Shown piece by piece: positions 18,132 to 26,725 of a stretch of DNA of 64,000 nt (position 1 is its first letter; each line of letters opens with the position of its first letter). Made by a program: the position numbers and the translations under genes. This DNA is from Microbispora sp. ZYX-F-249 (GTDB taxonomy: Bacteria; Actinomycetota; Actinomycetes; Streptosporangiales; Streptosporangiaceae). The stretch is taken from the NCBI RefSeq assembly GCF_039649665.1, contig NZ_JBDJAW010000036.1, positions 16,190 to 80,189 on the forward strand, in the 5' to 3' direction. Under the pieces are notes generated by a model, which worked only from the letters and a program-made list of their open reading frames with translations, had not been told where the DNA came from and did not search any database.

Positions 18132-18440
18132 ATGAGCACTCGTAGGAGGAGGGGTCGTGTTGGTGACCACTGGACAGATTACCTAAAAGGCTGGCACATC
18201 TTTGCCATCTGGATGGCGATTGTGGTCGTTGCCCCGATCGCTTTTATAATCATAGGAAAAGAGCTCAGCCTGGATCAGGCGCTCGCTTTGATCTTTATTG
18301 GGGTATGTATAATTGCTTTCATGGCCTTCTTTGGCAGCATGTCGTCCAATTGGAACAAGACCGCCGTGGAAGAAAACCGAGAGTTTTGGGCCAGGCTCGA
18401 CTCTAGGACGACGAATTGCGACGATAAAACTGACGACTGA
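18132..18440 (+). CDS. Small two-helix membrane protein
   Basis: The protein has 102 residues with an Arg-rich cytosolic N-terminus (STRRRRGRVGDHW). Transmembrane segments lie near 23-43 (HIFAIWMAIVVVAPIAFIII) and 49-69 (LDQALALIFIGVCIIAFMAFF), followed by a charged C-terminus. ATG at 18132 has GGGAGAA just before it. Codon use is A+T-richer than the AICE backbone. No family is recognised; it might belong with the GIY-YIG gene upstream, but the 175-bp gap argues against an operon. Confidence 0.55.
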   Translation: MSTRRRRGRVGDHWTDYLKGWHIFAIWMAIVVVAPIAFIIIGKELSLDQALALIFIGVCIIAFMAFFGSMSSNWNKTAVEENREFWARLDSRTTNCDDKTDD

Positions 18441-18562
18441 ATACGCGTGTACGCCTTTCTCTTACCTGATCTCCCTAGGGCGAGGGGCCGGTCACGAGTG
18501 ACTGTGGTTGCCCCCTCGTCACCCTGTCTTAATAACACGACGATCACCAATGACCTGCGGAT

Positions 18563-18823
18563 CTACCACTCCTTGCCTTCGGCCCGGCCTTGGTCTTTCA
18601 TCACGTCGATCGCAGCACCGATCGCGTGCAGCACCTTGCGGGCTTGCTCGCGATCGACACCCATACGGGTCTGGAAGTCCCACTCATCGAGGTGGACGCC
18701 GTTGCAGATCTCGTTGAGGGCGTTGTTGATAGCGAGAACGTCTTCCCGCCCGAGGATGAGCGCGATCACATCGGGTGTTGCTCTGATGATCTCCATCATC
18801 ACATTCTGCAGAAGAGAGGGCAC
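18563..18823 (-). CDS. Hypothetical small protein
   Basis: The protein has up to 86 residues. It is a mostly helical soluble protein with ILGREDVLAINNALNEICNG and WDFQTRMGVDREQARKVLHAIG segments. The start is either GTG at 18823 or ATG at 18799; neither has a strong ribosome site. Its compact sequence and normal codon use suggest a real gene. No function can be assigned. Confidence 0.5.
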   Translation of the reverse strand: MPSLLQNVMMEIIRATPDVIALILGREDVLAINNALNEICNGVHLDEWDFQTRMGVDREQARKVLHAIGAAIDVMKDQGRAEGKEW

Positions 18824-18917
18824 CAGCCCAGCCCTCGCCCCTGCCTGACGCTCCTATGTGCAAGGGGTCTGGTGGCTCGTTACCTCGTTGTTGCCTTGGG
18901 TCCGTTCGGGGAGGCCG

Positions 18918-19313
18918 TTACGAGTTCTCCTTGTCCGGCGACAGAACCTGGAGGGCCGCATTGGCCGCGTGAAGGACGCTGATCCATGCGGGATGGTCGA
19001 GGTAGGCGTGGTCCGGGGCGGTGGGGCCAAGGTCATCGAGAACGCGAAGGAGGGCGTCAACCACGAGTTGCACGCGGTCGGCTTCTTGCTCATCCCGGAA
19101 GAGTTGGGGGATCAGTGCTCGTGCGCCGGCTTGGTCGATGAAAGTGTCGTCGATTAGCCAGTGAACGGCGGCGGTGAGGTCTGGCCACCCGTGTCCTGAT
19201 CGCCAGTGTTGCTCTTGATAGTCGCGGTCGCTGAGGGCTTGTAACGCGTTCAGAACGTCTTCACGTTGCTCTGGCCACTGAACCCGCCGTGCCGCGGAGG
19301 CGTGTTCGTTCAC
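18918..19313 (-). CDS. SCO4402-like hypothetical protein
   Basis: The protein has 131 residues. The pattern WPEQREDVLNALQALSD, DLTAAVHWLIDDTF and a Leu-rich C-terminal helix matches the actinomycete SCO4402 family, whose role is unknown. It often occurs near colicin-immunity-like genes in accessory regions. ATG at 19313. It is transcribed toward the 18563-18823 gene with a 94-bp gap. Confidence 0.6.
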   Translation of the reverse strand: MNEHASAARRVQWPEQREDVLNALQALSDRDYQEQHWRSGHGWPDLTAAVHWLIDDTFIDQAGARALIPQLFRDEQEADRVQLVVDALLRVLDDLGPTAPDHAYLDHPAWISVLHAANAALQVLSPDKENS

Positions 19314-19386
19314 GGCGCCACGCTACTGAGAGCTGGTACTGGTAGGGGAAGCCTGGCGATATGTGACAAGACACCTCCCCTGGGGT

Positions 19387-20445
19387 CTACTCCGTGCTGG
19401 CCGGTGTTTCCTGGTCCCGGTGTCTGTTGTGGTCGTCGATGAGGGCACGGTAGATCACGTCTGAAAGGTGCCGTTTCAGGACGCGAAGGCTGCCCTTCCC
19501 GGTATCCCTGGTGGTTTCTCGGCGTCGTTTGATCAGGGCGCGGGCGCCTTCGTGGCAACGAGCCTGGGTGATGGCGATGCGGTGCAATGTGGTGTTGAGT
19601 TGCCTGTTTCCGCCGCGGTTGAGGCGGTGATGGTCATCGTTGCCGCTTCAGACGGGGATCGGGGCGGTGCCGTTGTGCCGGGCGAATGCTGAGGAGTTCC
19701 GGAAGCGGGTGATGTCGCCGATCTCGCCGAGGAGTTTGGCGGCGGTCAGGACGTTGACTCCGACGATCGCCAGCAACCTGGGTACCCGGGCTTCGACCAG
19801 CGGCTTGAGCTCTTTGTGGATGGCGTCGATCTCGGTGCTGAGCGAATCGATGAGAGCGATCTGTGCCAATGCCACCCGTTGGGCGGTACTGGCCGGCAGC
19901 GCCTGCAACTGCGCGACGAGCTTGCGGCGGGTGGTGATCTGCTTGAGCTTTGTCACCGCGGCTGCGAGGTCGGGATTGAGGTCGTGGATCAGCCATAACA
20001 CGCGGTTGATCAGCCTGGTGCGCTCGGCGATCAGCCCCTCGCGATGGTCGACCAGCAGCCGGATCGGGCGGGTGTGCTCGTCCAGACGCGCAGTCGGCAG
20101 GTCCGGCTCGCGTAGCGCCAGCCGGGCGATGGCCAGGGCATCGATCGGGTCGGATTTGCCGCGCTCGCGTCCGCTGCGTCGCTCTCCGGCTGTGCGGTTG
20201 GGCGGCACCGGGATCACGGTCTCGCCAGCGGCCAGTAGGTCGCGGACCAGCCCGCCTGAGACGTGCCGGACATCTTCTACCGCCCAAATACGCTGGTCGG
20301 GGGAGAGTTTTCGAGCCCAGGCCAACAGTTGGATGTGCCCTTCATCGCGGGCCCGCACGGTCCGCTCGCCCTTCTTGCGGCCGACCTCATCCACCGCGAC
20401 AGCGGTGTGGGTGCGCTTGTGCGGGTCGATGCCGATCACCATCAT
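19387..20445 (-). pseudogene. IS110-family transposase with a premature stop
   Basis: ATG at 20445 (MMVIGIDPHKRTHTAVAVDE) has a GAGGAG upstream. The N-terminal RuvC-like DEDD domain is complete: GIDPHK, WAVEDVRH and SDPIDALAIARLAL. A TGA at 19648-19650 interrupts the C-terminal Transposase_20 domain right after NGTAPIPV, where a TGG (Trp) codon would restore the family sequence PVWSGN. The same frame then continues to 19387 with HHRLNRGGNRQLNTTLHRIA. A single point mutation thus separates the DEDD domain from the C-terminal Ser domain, so the recombinase is probably inactive. Confidence 0.85.
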
Positions 20446-20948
20446 CGATGCTTGTCTCCTCGAAGTAGGGGGACGGCATCCGGGCTGGTCGGCGGACATA
20501 TCTCAGTCGAGGGAACTGCCAGGCTCCTATCAAGTCACGCTGCCAGACCCGGCGCATGCCGAGTTCCAGGCCGCCGTGGACAGGTCAGGCACAAGCCATT
20601 CATCGTCCGATGGCAGATCACCCCGGAGTCACCCGGCGACCTGGACCCGCGCCAGCGGGCACTACAAGCGTGACACTGAGATCACCCCGTCTGCCATCGA
20701 CCCGCCCGAAGGGAAGCGGGCTAAGGCCGCCGGGTCCAGGTGGAGCGCCCTGCCGGACGAACGACCTGGACCCGGCGGCCTTGGTCTGCTCGGCTTGTCC
20801 CGGGTCGATGGCGGGCGGGGTGATCAGGCCCCTACCTCAGCCCGCTACGGCCAGAGATGATGGGCAGACCGTTGGTGATCACCCCGGAGCCGGAGTGCCT
20901 CCGCCGGAGGCATGGTTGTCCCGGCTGCGCCCCGCTACAGTCGCCGTC
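20446..20948. other. Non-coding flank of IS110 with possible bridge RNA
   Basis: This 500-bp gap upstream of the IS110 transposase holds no credible gene. In the IS110 group the non-coding end next to the recombinase start encodes a structured bridge RNA that pairs with target and donor. The element boundary cannot be read directly here. The stretch does hold a 19-bp perfect hairpin (20723-20782) and a second small hairpin, TGCCTCC/GGAGGCA, at 20897-20913. Confidence 0.35.
20723..20782. repeat. 19-bp perfect inverted repeat with 22-base loop
   Basis: AAGGCCGCCGGGTCCAGGT (20723-20741) is exactly complementary to 20764-20782. A stem this long and G+C-rich would be a stable RNA hairpin or a cruciform. 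Candidates are part of the IS110 non-coding end, a terminator, or the relic of a palindromic mobile sequence. Confidence 0.8.
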
Positions 20949-21488
20949 GTGGCTCAGGATCTATCACCCCTCGATCGGCTTACTGCCCTTGTTCCTCCGC
21001 CGGCCACGCCGGTGTTTGGCACCCGTGATTGGGATGAAGTTTTCGCTGACCTTGGGCTCCGGCTTCCGGCCGACTATGTCGCGTTCCTAGAGCGCTATGG
21101 AAGCTGTGACTTCGCTCGCTGGCTCAGCATCAAGGACGATCGGACGCTGACGCGCGAGCAGTGTGTTCTCGCGCCGGAGTGGATGGAACACTACCGGGAC
21201 CTCAGGGAGGATTACCCCGAAGACTTCCCCCTGGCGATGTGGCCTGAGCCTGGGGGGTTCTTCCTGTGGGGCTCCACCATAGCTGGCGACTACCTCGGCT
21301 GGATGACAGTGGGCACGCCGGAGGAATGGCCTGTGGCGCTCATCATCCACAATTACGAGGAGCAGGAGCACTTGTTCAGGGAGACCATGACTGAATGGCT
21401 GGTCGGGTGGGCTTCGGGCGCGCGGTTCGACAGCAGTGGGTTCGCTCCTGGAGCTGAAGGTCACCCCCTGGTATGTGAACCGTGGTAG
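20949..21488 (+). CDS. SMI1/KNR4 (SUKH) family protein
   Basis: The protein has 179 residues. It starts at GTG 20949 (VAQDLSPLDRLTALVPPP). The SUKH signature follows: WDEVFADLGLRLPADYVAFLERYGSC, then a mid-domain GGFFLWGSTIAGDYLGWMTV and PVALIIHNYEEQE. SUKH proteins mostly act as immunity proteins against polymorphic or contact-dependent toxins. No toxin gene is next to it, so it is either an orphan immunity gene or separated from its partner by the IS insertions on both sides. Confidence 0.8.
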   Translation: MAQDLSPLDRLTALVPPPATPVFGTRDWDEVFADLGLRLPADYVAFLERYGSCDFARWLSIKDDRTLTREQCVLAPEWMEHYRDLREDYPEDFPLAMWPEPGGFFLWGSTIAGDYLGWMTVGTPEEWPVALIIHNYEEQEHLFRETMTEWLVGWASGARFDSSGFAPGAEGHPLVCEPW

Positions 21489-21543
21489 TAGGGCGACCCT
21501 CTCGTGCGCGGGCCGAGCACGGCGCACGCGAGAACGGCCTCCG

Positions 21544-21566
21544 GGCCGCACGCGCAGCGTGCGGCC
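21544..21566 (+). terminator. Hairpin downstream of the SUKH gene
   Basis: GGCCGCACGC and GCGTGCGGCC form a perfect 10-bp stem with a GCA loop, 56 bp after the stop codon and before the IS481 insertion. Confidence 0.55.
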
Positions 21567-21635
21567 GAGCGCAGGCCCGCGCGGCGGCGGCGCGGAGCGC
21601 CGCCCTTGATACCTGTGAGAACAATTCGGCAGGTT

Positions 21636-21650
21636 ACGAGACCCGACTAG
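21636..21650 (+). repeat. IS481 target-site duplication, left copy
   Basis: ACGAGACCCGACTAG is identical to 23652-23666 on the other side of the element. It still matches perfectly, so the insertion is young. Confidence 0.85.
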
Positions 21651-23651
21651 TGTCCTGTCCCGCGACATGCTTGACACATCAGTCCCAGGACATGTTTGAC
21701 AGGTGCCGTTTTCGGTCGATCTTTCGTGCGTCGTTTGCGGATGGCGCGCGTCGGGAGGCCGGGATTGGCCCTGGTCGATTTGTCGGTTGTCGAGCAGCGT
21801 TATCGGGCGGTTTTGGCGGTCCTCGCCGGAGCGAGTGTGAGTGAGACCGCCGCTCAGGTTGGGGTGTCGCGGCAGACGATGCATTCCTGGCTGCGCCGGT
21901 ATCGCGAATCTGGTTTGTCCGGGTTGGCTGACCGTTCCCGGCGTCCGAAGTCGTCGCCGTCGCAGTTATCGGCGGAGGTGGAGGCGGTGGTGTGTGAGCT
22001 GCGGCGTGAGCATCCGCGGTGGGGTCCGGTCCGTCTGGTGCACGAGGCAAAGCGCCTGGGGGTGGATCCGGTGCCGTCGCGGATGGCGGTGTATCGGGCG
22101 TTGGTGCGCCATGGCCTGGTGAATCCGCGGCAGCGGCGCAAGCGCCGGGAGGATTACCTGCGGTGGGAGCGGCCTGCGTCGATGCAGTTGTGGCAGATGG
22201 ACATCGTCGGCGGGGTGTTCCTGGCCGACGGCACCGAGGCCAAAGTCGTCACCGGCGTCGACGACCACTCCCGCTACTGCGTCATCGCGCAGGTGGTAGC
22301 CCGTCCGACCGGGCGGGCGGTGTGCCTGGCCTTCGCGGCGGCGCTGCGGGCCTTCGGGGTGCCGCAGGAGGTGCTGACGGACAACGGCAAGCAGTTCACC
22401 GACCGGTTCGGCAAGGGCGGGGAGGTGCTGTTCGACCGGATCTGCCGCGACAACGGCATCACGCACCGGCTGACCCAGCCGCGCTCGCCGACCACGACGG
22501 GGAAGGTCGAGCGGTTTCATCAGACGCTGCGCCGCGAGCTGCTCGATGACGCGGTGCCGTTTGAGGACCTGGCGGCGGCGCAGGCCGCGGTGGACGCCCG
22601 GGTGGTCGAGTACAACACCCGGCGACCGCATCAGGCGATCGGCATGGCCTGCCCGGCCGAGCGGTTCACGCCCACGGCCGATCCCCGGGAGGAGCTGTTG
22701 CCGCTGCGGCTGCCCGGCGCGCTCAAGGCGATCGACGGCCAGGCCGCCCCGCCGCAGCCAGCACCAGCACCAGCACCGGAGGTTCCCGCGCCGACGCAGG
22801 TCCCCGATCGGCGGGACGCGCCTGCGATCGCCGACCAGGAGCCGGTCAGGGCGTGGTCGGGCGGGCCGGTGGAGTTCGACCGCGTCGTCCCGGCCAGCGG
22901 GAACATGTTCGTGGCGGGACGCCAGTTCTGGCTGGGCCCCGACCGGGCCGGGGTGATGGTGACGTTCTGGGCCGACACCGACGTCATCCACCTCCTGGTT
23001 GCCGGGGTCCGGCTGAAGAGCTTCCGCTCCCACCTGTCCAACGCCGACCTGGCCAAACTCGCCGCGAACGGGGGCCGTGCGGCGGGGCCGGCGCCGCTGC
23101 CGCCCGCCGAGCCGGGCACGGCGGTGGAGGTCGACCGGACCGTCAGCCGATCGGGCACGGTCAGCCTGGCCGGACGCGTCGTGCTGGCCGCCGAGATCCT
23201 CAACGGCCGCCGCGTGACCGTCCGGATCGAGGAACACACCCTGATGTTCTTCGACCCGCAGACCCGCGAGCTGCTGCGCACCCGGCCCAACCCGATCAGC
23301 TGGGACCGGATGCGGCACCTTCGCGACGCCCGCCCGGCCGGGCCGCCACCGAGGCCCTCGGCCGAGCCGGTCACCGTGCAGCGGGTGGCCAGCAACAGCG
23401 GCGTCATCATGGTCGTCGGGCAGAAGGTCGCCCTCGGCCGCATCCACGCCCGCGCCATCGTCACCGTGCACGTCAGCGACACCACATTGACCGTCGAACT
23501 GCCCGACGACACCCGCGTGGTCCGCCGCACCACCACCCAGCCCGTCCGCAGTATCAAAGCGGCCCGGCCCCGCAAGGCCGGTCATGTTTCCTAGGGTGCC
23601 CGTCAAGCATGTGGTGGGACAGAACTGTCAATCATGTCGTGGGACTAGACA
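21651..23651 (+). mobile_element. IS481-family insertion sequence, 2,001 bp
   Basis: The ends are inverted: left TGTCCTGTCCCGCGACATGC, right (reverse complement) TGTCTAGTCCCACGACATGA. Each end holds two copies of a 20-bp motif of the form GTCCCnnnACATGnTTGACr with 25-bp spacing (21657-21676 and 21682-21701; 23601-23620 and 23626-23645). A 15-bp target duplication, ACGAGACCCGACTAG, flanks it at 21636-21650 and 23652-23666. One transposase gene fills it. The intact ends and duplication indicate a recent insertion. Confidence 0.9.
21741..23594 (+). CDS. IS481-family DDE transposase with three C-terminal beta-repeats
   Basis: The protein has 617 residues from ATG 21741, about 300 longer than the usual IS481 transposase. 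Residues 1-75 form helix-turn-helix domains (ASVSETAAQVGVSRQTMHSWLRRY). The integrase core (about 140-310) has the DDE residues in WQMDIVGG, VLTDNGKQF and TGKVERFHQTL. The extension holds three related units of about 75 residues, each beginning with a VxxxRxVxxSGxxxVxG motif (VEFDRVVPASGNMFVAG, VEVDRTVSRSGTVSLAG, VTVQRVASNSGVIMVVG). They resemble the Mu-type C-terminal beta-barrel and may contact the doubled end motifs. Confidence 0.9.
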   Translation: MARVGRPGLALVDLSVVEQRYRAVLAVLAGASVSETAAQVGVSRQTMHSWLRRYRESGLSGLADRSRRPKSSPSQLSAEVEAVVCELRREHPRWGPVRLVHEAKRLGVDPVPSRMAVYRALVRHGLVNPRQRRKRREDYLRWERPASMQLWQMDIVGGVFLADGTEAKVVTGVDDHSRYCVIAQVVARPTGRAVCLAFAAALRAFGVPQEVLTDNGKQFTDRFGKGGEVLFDRICRDNGITHRLTQPRSPTTTGKVERFHQTLRRELLDDAVPFEDLAAAQAAVDARVVEYNTRRPHQAIGMACPAERFTPTADPREELLPLRLPGALKAIDGQAAPPQPAPAPAPEVPAPTQVPDRRDAPAIADQEPVRAWSGGPVEFDRVVPASGNMFVAGRQFWLGPDRAGVMVTFWADTDVIHLLVAGVRLKSFRSHLSNADLAKLAANGGRAAGPAPLPPAEPGTAVEVDRTVSRSGTVSLAGRVVLAAEILNGRRVTVRIEEHTLMFFDPQTRELLRTRPNPISWDRMRHLRDARPAGPPPRPSAEPVTVQRVASNSGVIMVVGQKVALGRIHARAIVTVHVSDTTLTVELPDDTRVVRRTTTQPVRSIKAARPRKAGHVS

Positions 23652-23666
23652 ACGAGACCCGACTAG
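23652..23666 (+). repeat. IS481 target-site duplication, right copy
   Basis: ACGAGACCCGACTAG is identical to the left copy. Joining the flanks restores a continuous pre-insertion sequence between the SUKH gene and the PD-(D/E)xK-like gene. Confidence 0.85.
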
Positions 23667-23747
23667 GCTCAGTTAGGTTTGGGTGTCACGCCGGACGTTG
23701 ACAGCAGTAACTGAGCCAGAGAGCTAGCTTGGGAAGCAGGGGATTTC

Positions 23748-24704
23748 GTGTCAGAGAACGAGATCGAGTCGATACTGAATTGGCTAAACCGGAGCGGTTA
23801 TCCGCTTGAAATGAGGGCGGCCCGTCAACTTTATCTAGCTCAAGCGGAGACAAGTGTTTCTGTCCGCTACAGGGATCCCATTGAGCGCACATATCGCGAA
23901 GTAGACATTGTGGCTACGTGGAACATAGAAGCCTCAGAAGGGAATGGAAAGCGCACTAAGGCAAAGGTTACATTCGTTATTGAATGTAAATCTACAGGAA
24001 TACCGTGGGTAATGTTCGCGTACGACCGAGAAAGTAATCTTGAAGAAAACTACGACGAAAGCCTGGTGATCCATGATCTCCCTAACAACCTCGGCGAGTT
24101 CGAGACTCTATCGGCAGCGCATGCCGCCTATGAACGCCTCTCATTGTTTTCCCGATTCAGGCACCTCGGGTATGCGATTGCAGAAAAAAGGGATCCCGAG
24201 AAAGGGAAGGGAGGGCGTGATGCGGCTTATGACGGATCCCGACAGGCGGCATCTGCTGCATTAGGTTTATTGCAAGCTACTGCAGATGTGCCGCACATAT
24301 TTGTTCCAATACTCTTAACTAATAGTCCGCTCTATATCTGCTCGCTCGATTCGGATGCCGCTCTCCAGATTACGCAGACTGATTCGTGTGCTGTAATGGT
24401 AGACCTAGATGAGAGCCTGGGATCCCCGGTGTGCGTTGCACAATCCGACGTACTCCCTGCGTTAATACAGGACGTACGGCAAGCTATTTCCTCCTATGAG
24501 GGTAATATCGGCGTCCTTACTGAGGCCTGGGAGCCGAAAGCTCTCAGTGACTTTAAGCCTCCGTCTGTCTCGGGGCGAACGACCCCACCGCTTATTTATG
24601 TGCGAAGACTAATTGAAGCTGTCAACGATGTATTGGATGAACGCCGTGAGGAGAAAGAGCTACATGAGGTGGCTGGGGATGAGGCGACGCCACGAGATGA
24701 ATAG
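23748..24704 (+). CDS. Putative PD-(D/E)xK nuclease-fold protein
   Basis: The protein has 318 residues from GTG 23748. The N-terminal domain has the restriction-endonuclease core pattern: a helix with Glu and Arg, then YREVDIVATW (Asp53) and, after a loop, VTFVIECKST (Glu79-x-Lys81), i.e. D...ExK. The remainder is an alpha/beta domain with a HIFVPILLTNSPLYICSLD strand and an acidic C-terminus. G+C is clearly lower than the AICE backbone, as in the convergent ABC-3C operon starting 35 bp downstream. A DNA-cleaving or -sensing role is inferred; no known family is recognised with certainty. Confidence 0.55.
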   Translation: MSENEIESILNWLNRSGYPLEMRAARQLYLAQAETSVSVRYRDPIERTYREVDIVATWNIEASEGNGKRTKAKVTFVIECKSTGIPWVMFAYDRESNLEENYDESLVIHDLPNNLGEFETLSAAHAAYERLSLFSRFRHLGYAIAEKRDPEKGKGGRDAAYDGSRQAASAALGLLQATADVPHIFVPILLTNSPLYICSLDSDAALQITQTDSCAVMVDLDESLGSPVCVAQSDVLPALIQDVRQAISSYEGNIGVLTEAWEPKALSDFKPPSVSGRTTPPLIYVRRLIEAVNDVLDERREEKELHEVAGDEATPRDE

Positions 24705-24739
24705 TATCGCAGGCGTCACGGGCTCTAGCCGCCGATAAT

Positions 24740-26725
24740 TTAGCGAGAGGATAGCCACTCCTCCGGAACTAGTTTGCGCCCATCGCGCCAATTGTGAGTG
24801 ATCGAATCCTGGAACCACTGCTCTGGCAGATTTGCGTGATCGCAAACAATCACTTGAAGAGCTGGAGCAAGCTCGTGTACGACATCCCGGATCAGCTCGA
24901 ACATGCGACGGACGGCCTCCCTATCCGCATCTGACTCCGCGATACCCGTGCGGCGAGCCACTTCAGATGGGTAATAGGCTTGAGTTGGCTGGTCAAGCAT
25001 CAAGAAGCGAGGTACGGGCCGTGTCTGCCGGACGAAATGACGGTGCAGCGCTAGATGTGTGACTAAATGGTATCCGATCCAATTAGCCGCGCTGCCGATA
25101 CGGAATAGGGGAACGGGACCGCGTTCTGTATCGGTAACTACTGTAAGCCGTGCAAGGTCGAGTCGAACGACCTCGCCGCTGTGTTCTAGCCCTAGCCTTT
25201 TCGCGTAAGACGTCATGTCGCGGCCGACCGACAGTAAGCGGGAGGTTAACTGCTCGCGATCCTCATTGTCGTCCAATTCTGCCTCAAGCGCTTGAACCAT
25301 CGCTGCGTAAGTGGCGACTTCTTCTTGAAGACGCGCTAGCTCAACGTCTCCCGCGGATGAAAGACGTGCGAGGGTAGCATCAATGCGCCCGCGGATGAAG
25401 TCGCGTGAGTCGCCACCGCTCTCCTGGCCCACTCGATCCGCGGCCAGCAAAGCATTCAACGCTGCTTCGATACTACTGAGCTGCTCTCTGAGGGATGAGG
25501 CTTCATTGTCCAAACGCTCCAGAGCCGCCCGCTGAGCGGGCCGTGCCTGGGAGATACTGCCTAACTCCTCACGTAGGCGTTCTAGGCTGGCTCGCATTGT
25601 CATTGCTGTCGGATCTGGCTCGCGCATGTTCTGCCCGCAGGCCGGACAGCGGTGCTCCTGATTCGCGATGCCGTCGCTATCGTCTCCATTGGCCAGCGGT
25701 GGATCGATCAAGTCGAGGCTACTCAGCCGGCTAATTTGAAGCTCCAATGACTCTTCATAGCCGCCGAGGCCGTCACGTTGGTCAAGTAGGAGTGCACGTT
25801 CAGACATCACCCGTCGCAGGGCGCGTTGCAGCGCGTCCCGCTCACGCTCCAGAGCGACTCTTCGATCCTGCTCCTGGAGCACTTCAGAGGCCTGCCGTTC
25901 GCGAGGTGCCGGAACTCGAGCGGCCTGAAGTACCCGAATCAATTGGGCATGATCCGTGATGTCCTCATCGGGCACCAGGTTGACAGCTCGGGCTTCGGCT
26001 AGTAGAGCACGTAATTCCGTATCAATCGTCGCCGATGCTAGTTGGGCCGCCCGCAGCGTGGCCTCTCCCCTTTGTAGGGCGCGTCGAGCGTCACGCAGCC
26101 TCGCTCGTTTGAGCGCCTGGTCATGCGGGACCGCTCCAAGGAAGTACGGGATGGTGTCTCTTAGGGCATCTTCGATGCCTCGCTCACCCTGTCTGTGGAA
26201 GATTGCGTTCGCACTTGCAATCTCATTCTGAGTCTGTAGACACAGCAGAGCTGCATGACCGAGGTTTGCCTCTAACGGTGCGCGCAGCGAGCGTGTTCCA
26301 GGGTCTGAGAGGTTCTCCTCGATACCGATACGCCGACCGAGTTGCTCCCGCAATGTAGCTGAGTCAGTGTTCACCACAAGATCCTGAAAATCAGGAAGGG
26401 CGGGTCCCATGCCGAACTCGAGCATGGCCTGTTGGGTGGACGCCTTACCTACTGCAGGCGCCGGCCTCGCGATGAAAGCCTGGCCCTTGTCTAGCTGCCA
26501 GAGCGTTCCGTACCAGGCGACCGTGTCGGTGATGGGACCGACTGGAACGCGCATGGTGTCGCGCCCCAGGCAGTACTCCACGATGGTCAGCAGAGCGCTC
26601 TTACCTGTCTGGGACTCTCCTGTAACGATGTTCAACGCCCCAGGAGTGAAGGGGACACGGCGAGTACGACCGTCTCGGTTGTAAAGGATCAAGGAGAGTA
26701 ACTGCACTGGATCAGGGTGCCACAC
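24740..26725 (-). CDS. ABC-3C system ATPase (DUF3732, Rad50-like)
   Basis: The protein has 661 residues and starts at GTG 26725, overlapping the preceding gene by 14 bp. Walker A is VTGESQTGKSALL (about 33-45). Two long coiled-coil arms flank a zinc-hook-like CPACGQNM near residue 357. The C-terminal lobe has the signature region and a Walker B with FLMLDQPTQAYYP near 575. DUF3732 proteins are the ATPase of three-component ABC (ABC-3C) systems, predicted conflict systems in which the ATPase senses invading nucleic acid and licenses an effector. Third gene of the operon. Confidence 0.85.
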   Translation of the reverse strand: MWHPDPVQLLSLILYNRDGRTRRVPFTPGALNIVTGESQTGKSALLTIVEYCLGRDTMRVPVGPITDTVAWYGTLWQLDKGQAFIARPAPAVGKASTQQAMLEFGMGPALPDFQDLVVNTDSATLREQLGRRIGIEENLSDPGTRSLRAPLEANLGHAALLCLQTQNEIASANAIFHRQGERGIEDALRDTIPYFLGAVPHDQALKRARLRDARRALQRGEATLRAAQLASATIDTELRALLAEARAVNLVPDEDITDHAQLIRVLQAARVPAPRERQASEVLQEQDRRVALERERDALQRALRRVMSERALLLDQRDGLGGYEESLELQISRLSSLDLIDPPLANGDDSDGIANQEHRCPACGQNMREPDPTAMTMRASLERLREELGSISQARPAQRAALERLDNEASSLREQLSSIEAALNALLAADRVGQESGGDSRDFIRGRIDATLARLSSAGDVELARLQEEVATYAAMVQALEAELDDNEDREQLTSRLLSVGRDMTSYAKRLGLEHSGEVVRLDLARLTVVTDTERGPVPLFRIGSAANWIGYHLVTHLALHRHFVRQTRPVPRFLMLDQPTQAYYPSEVARRTGIAESDADREAVRRMFELIRDVVHELAPALQVIVCDHANLPEQWFQDSITHNWRDGRKLVPEEWLSSR

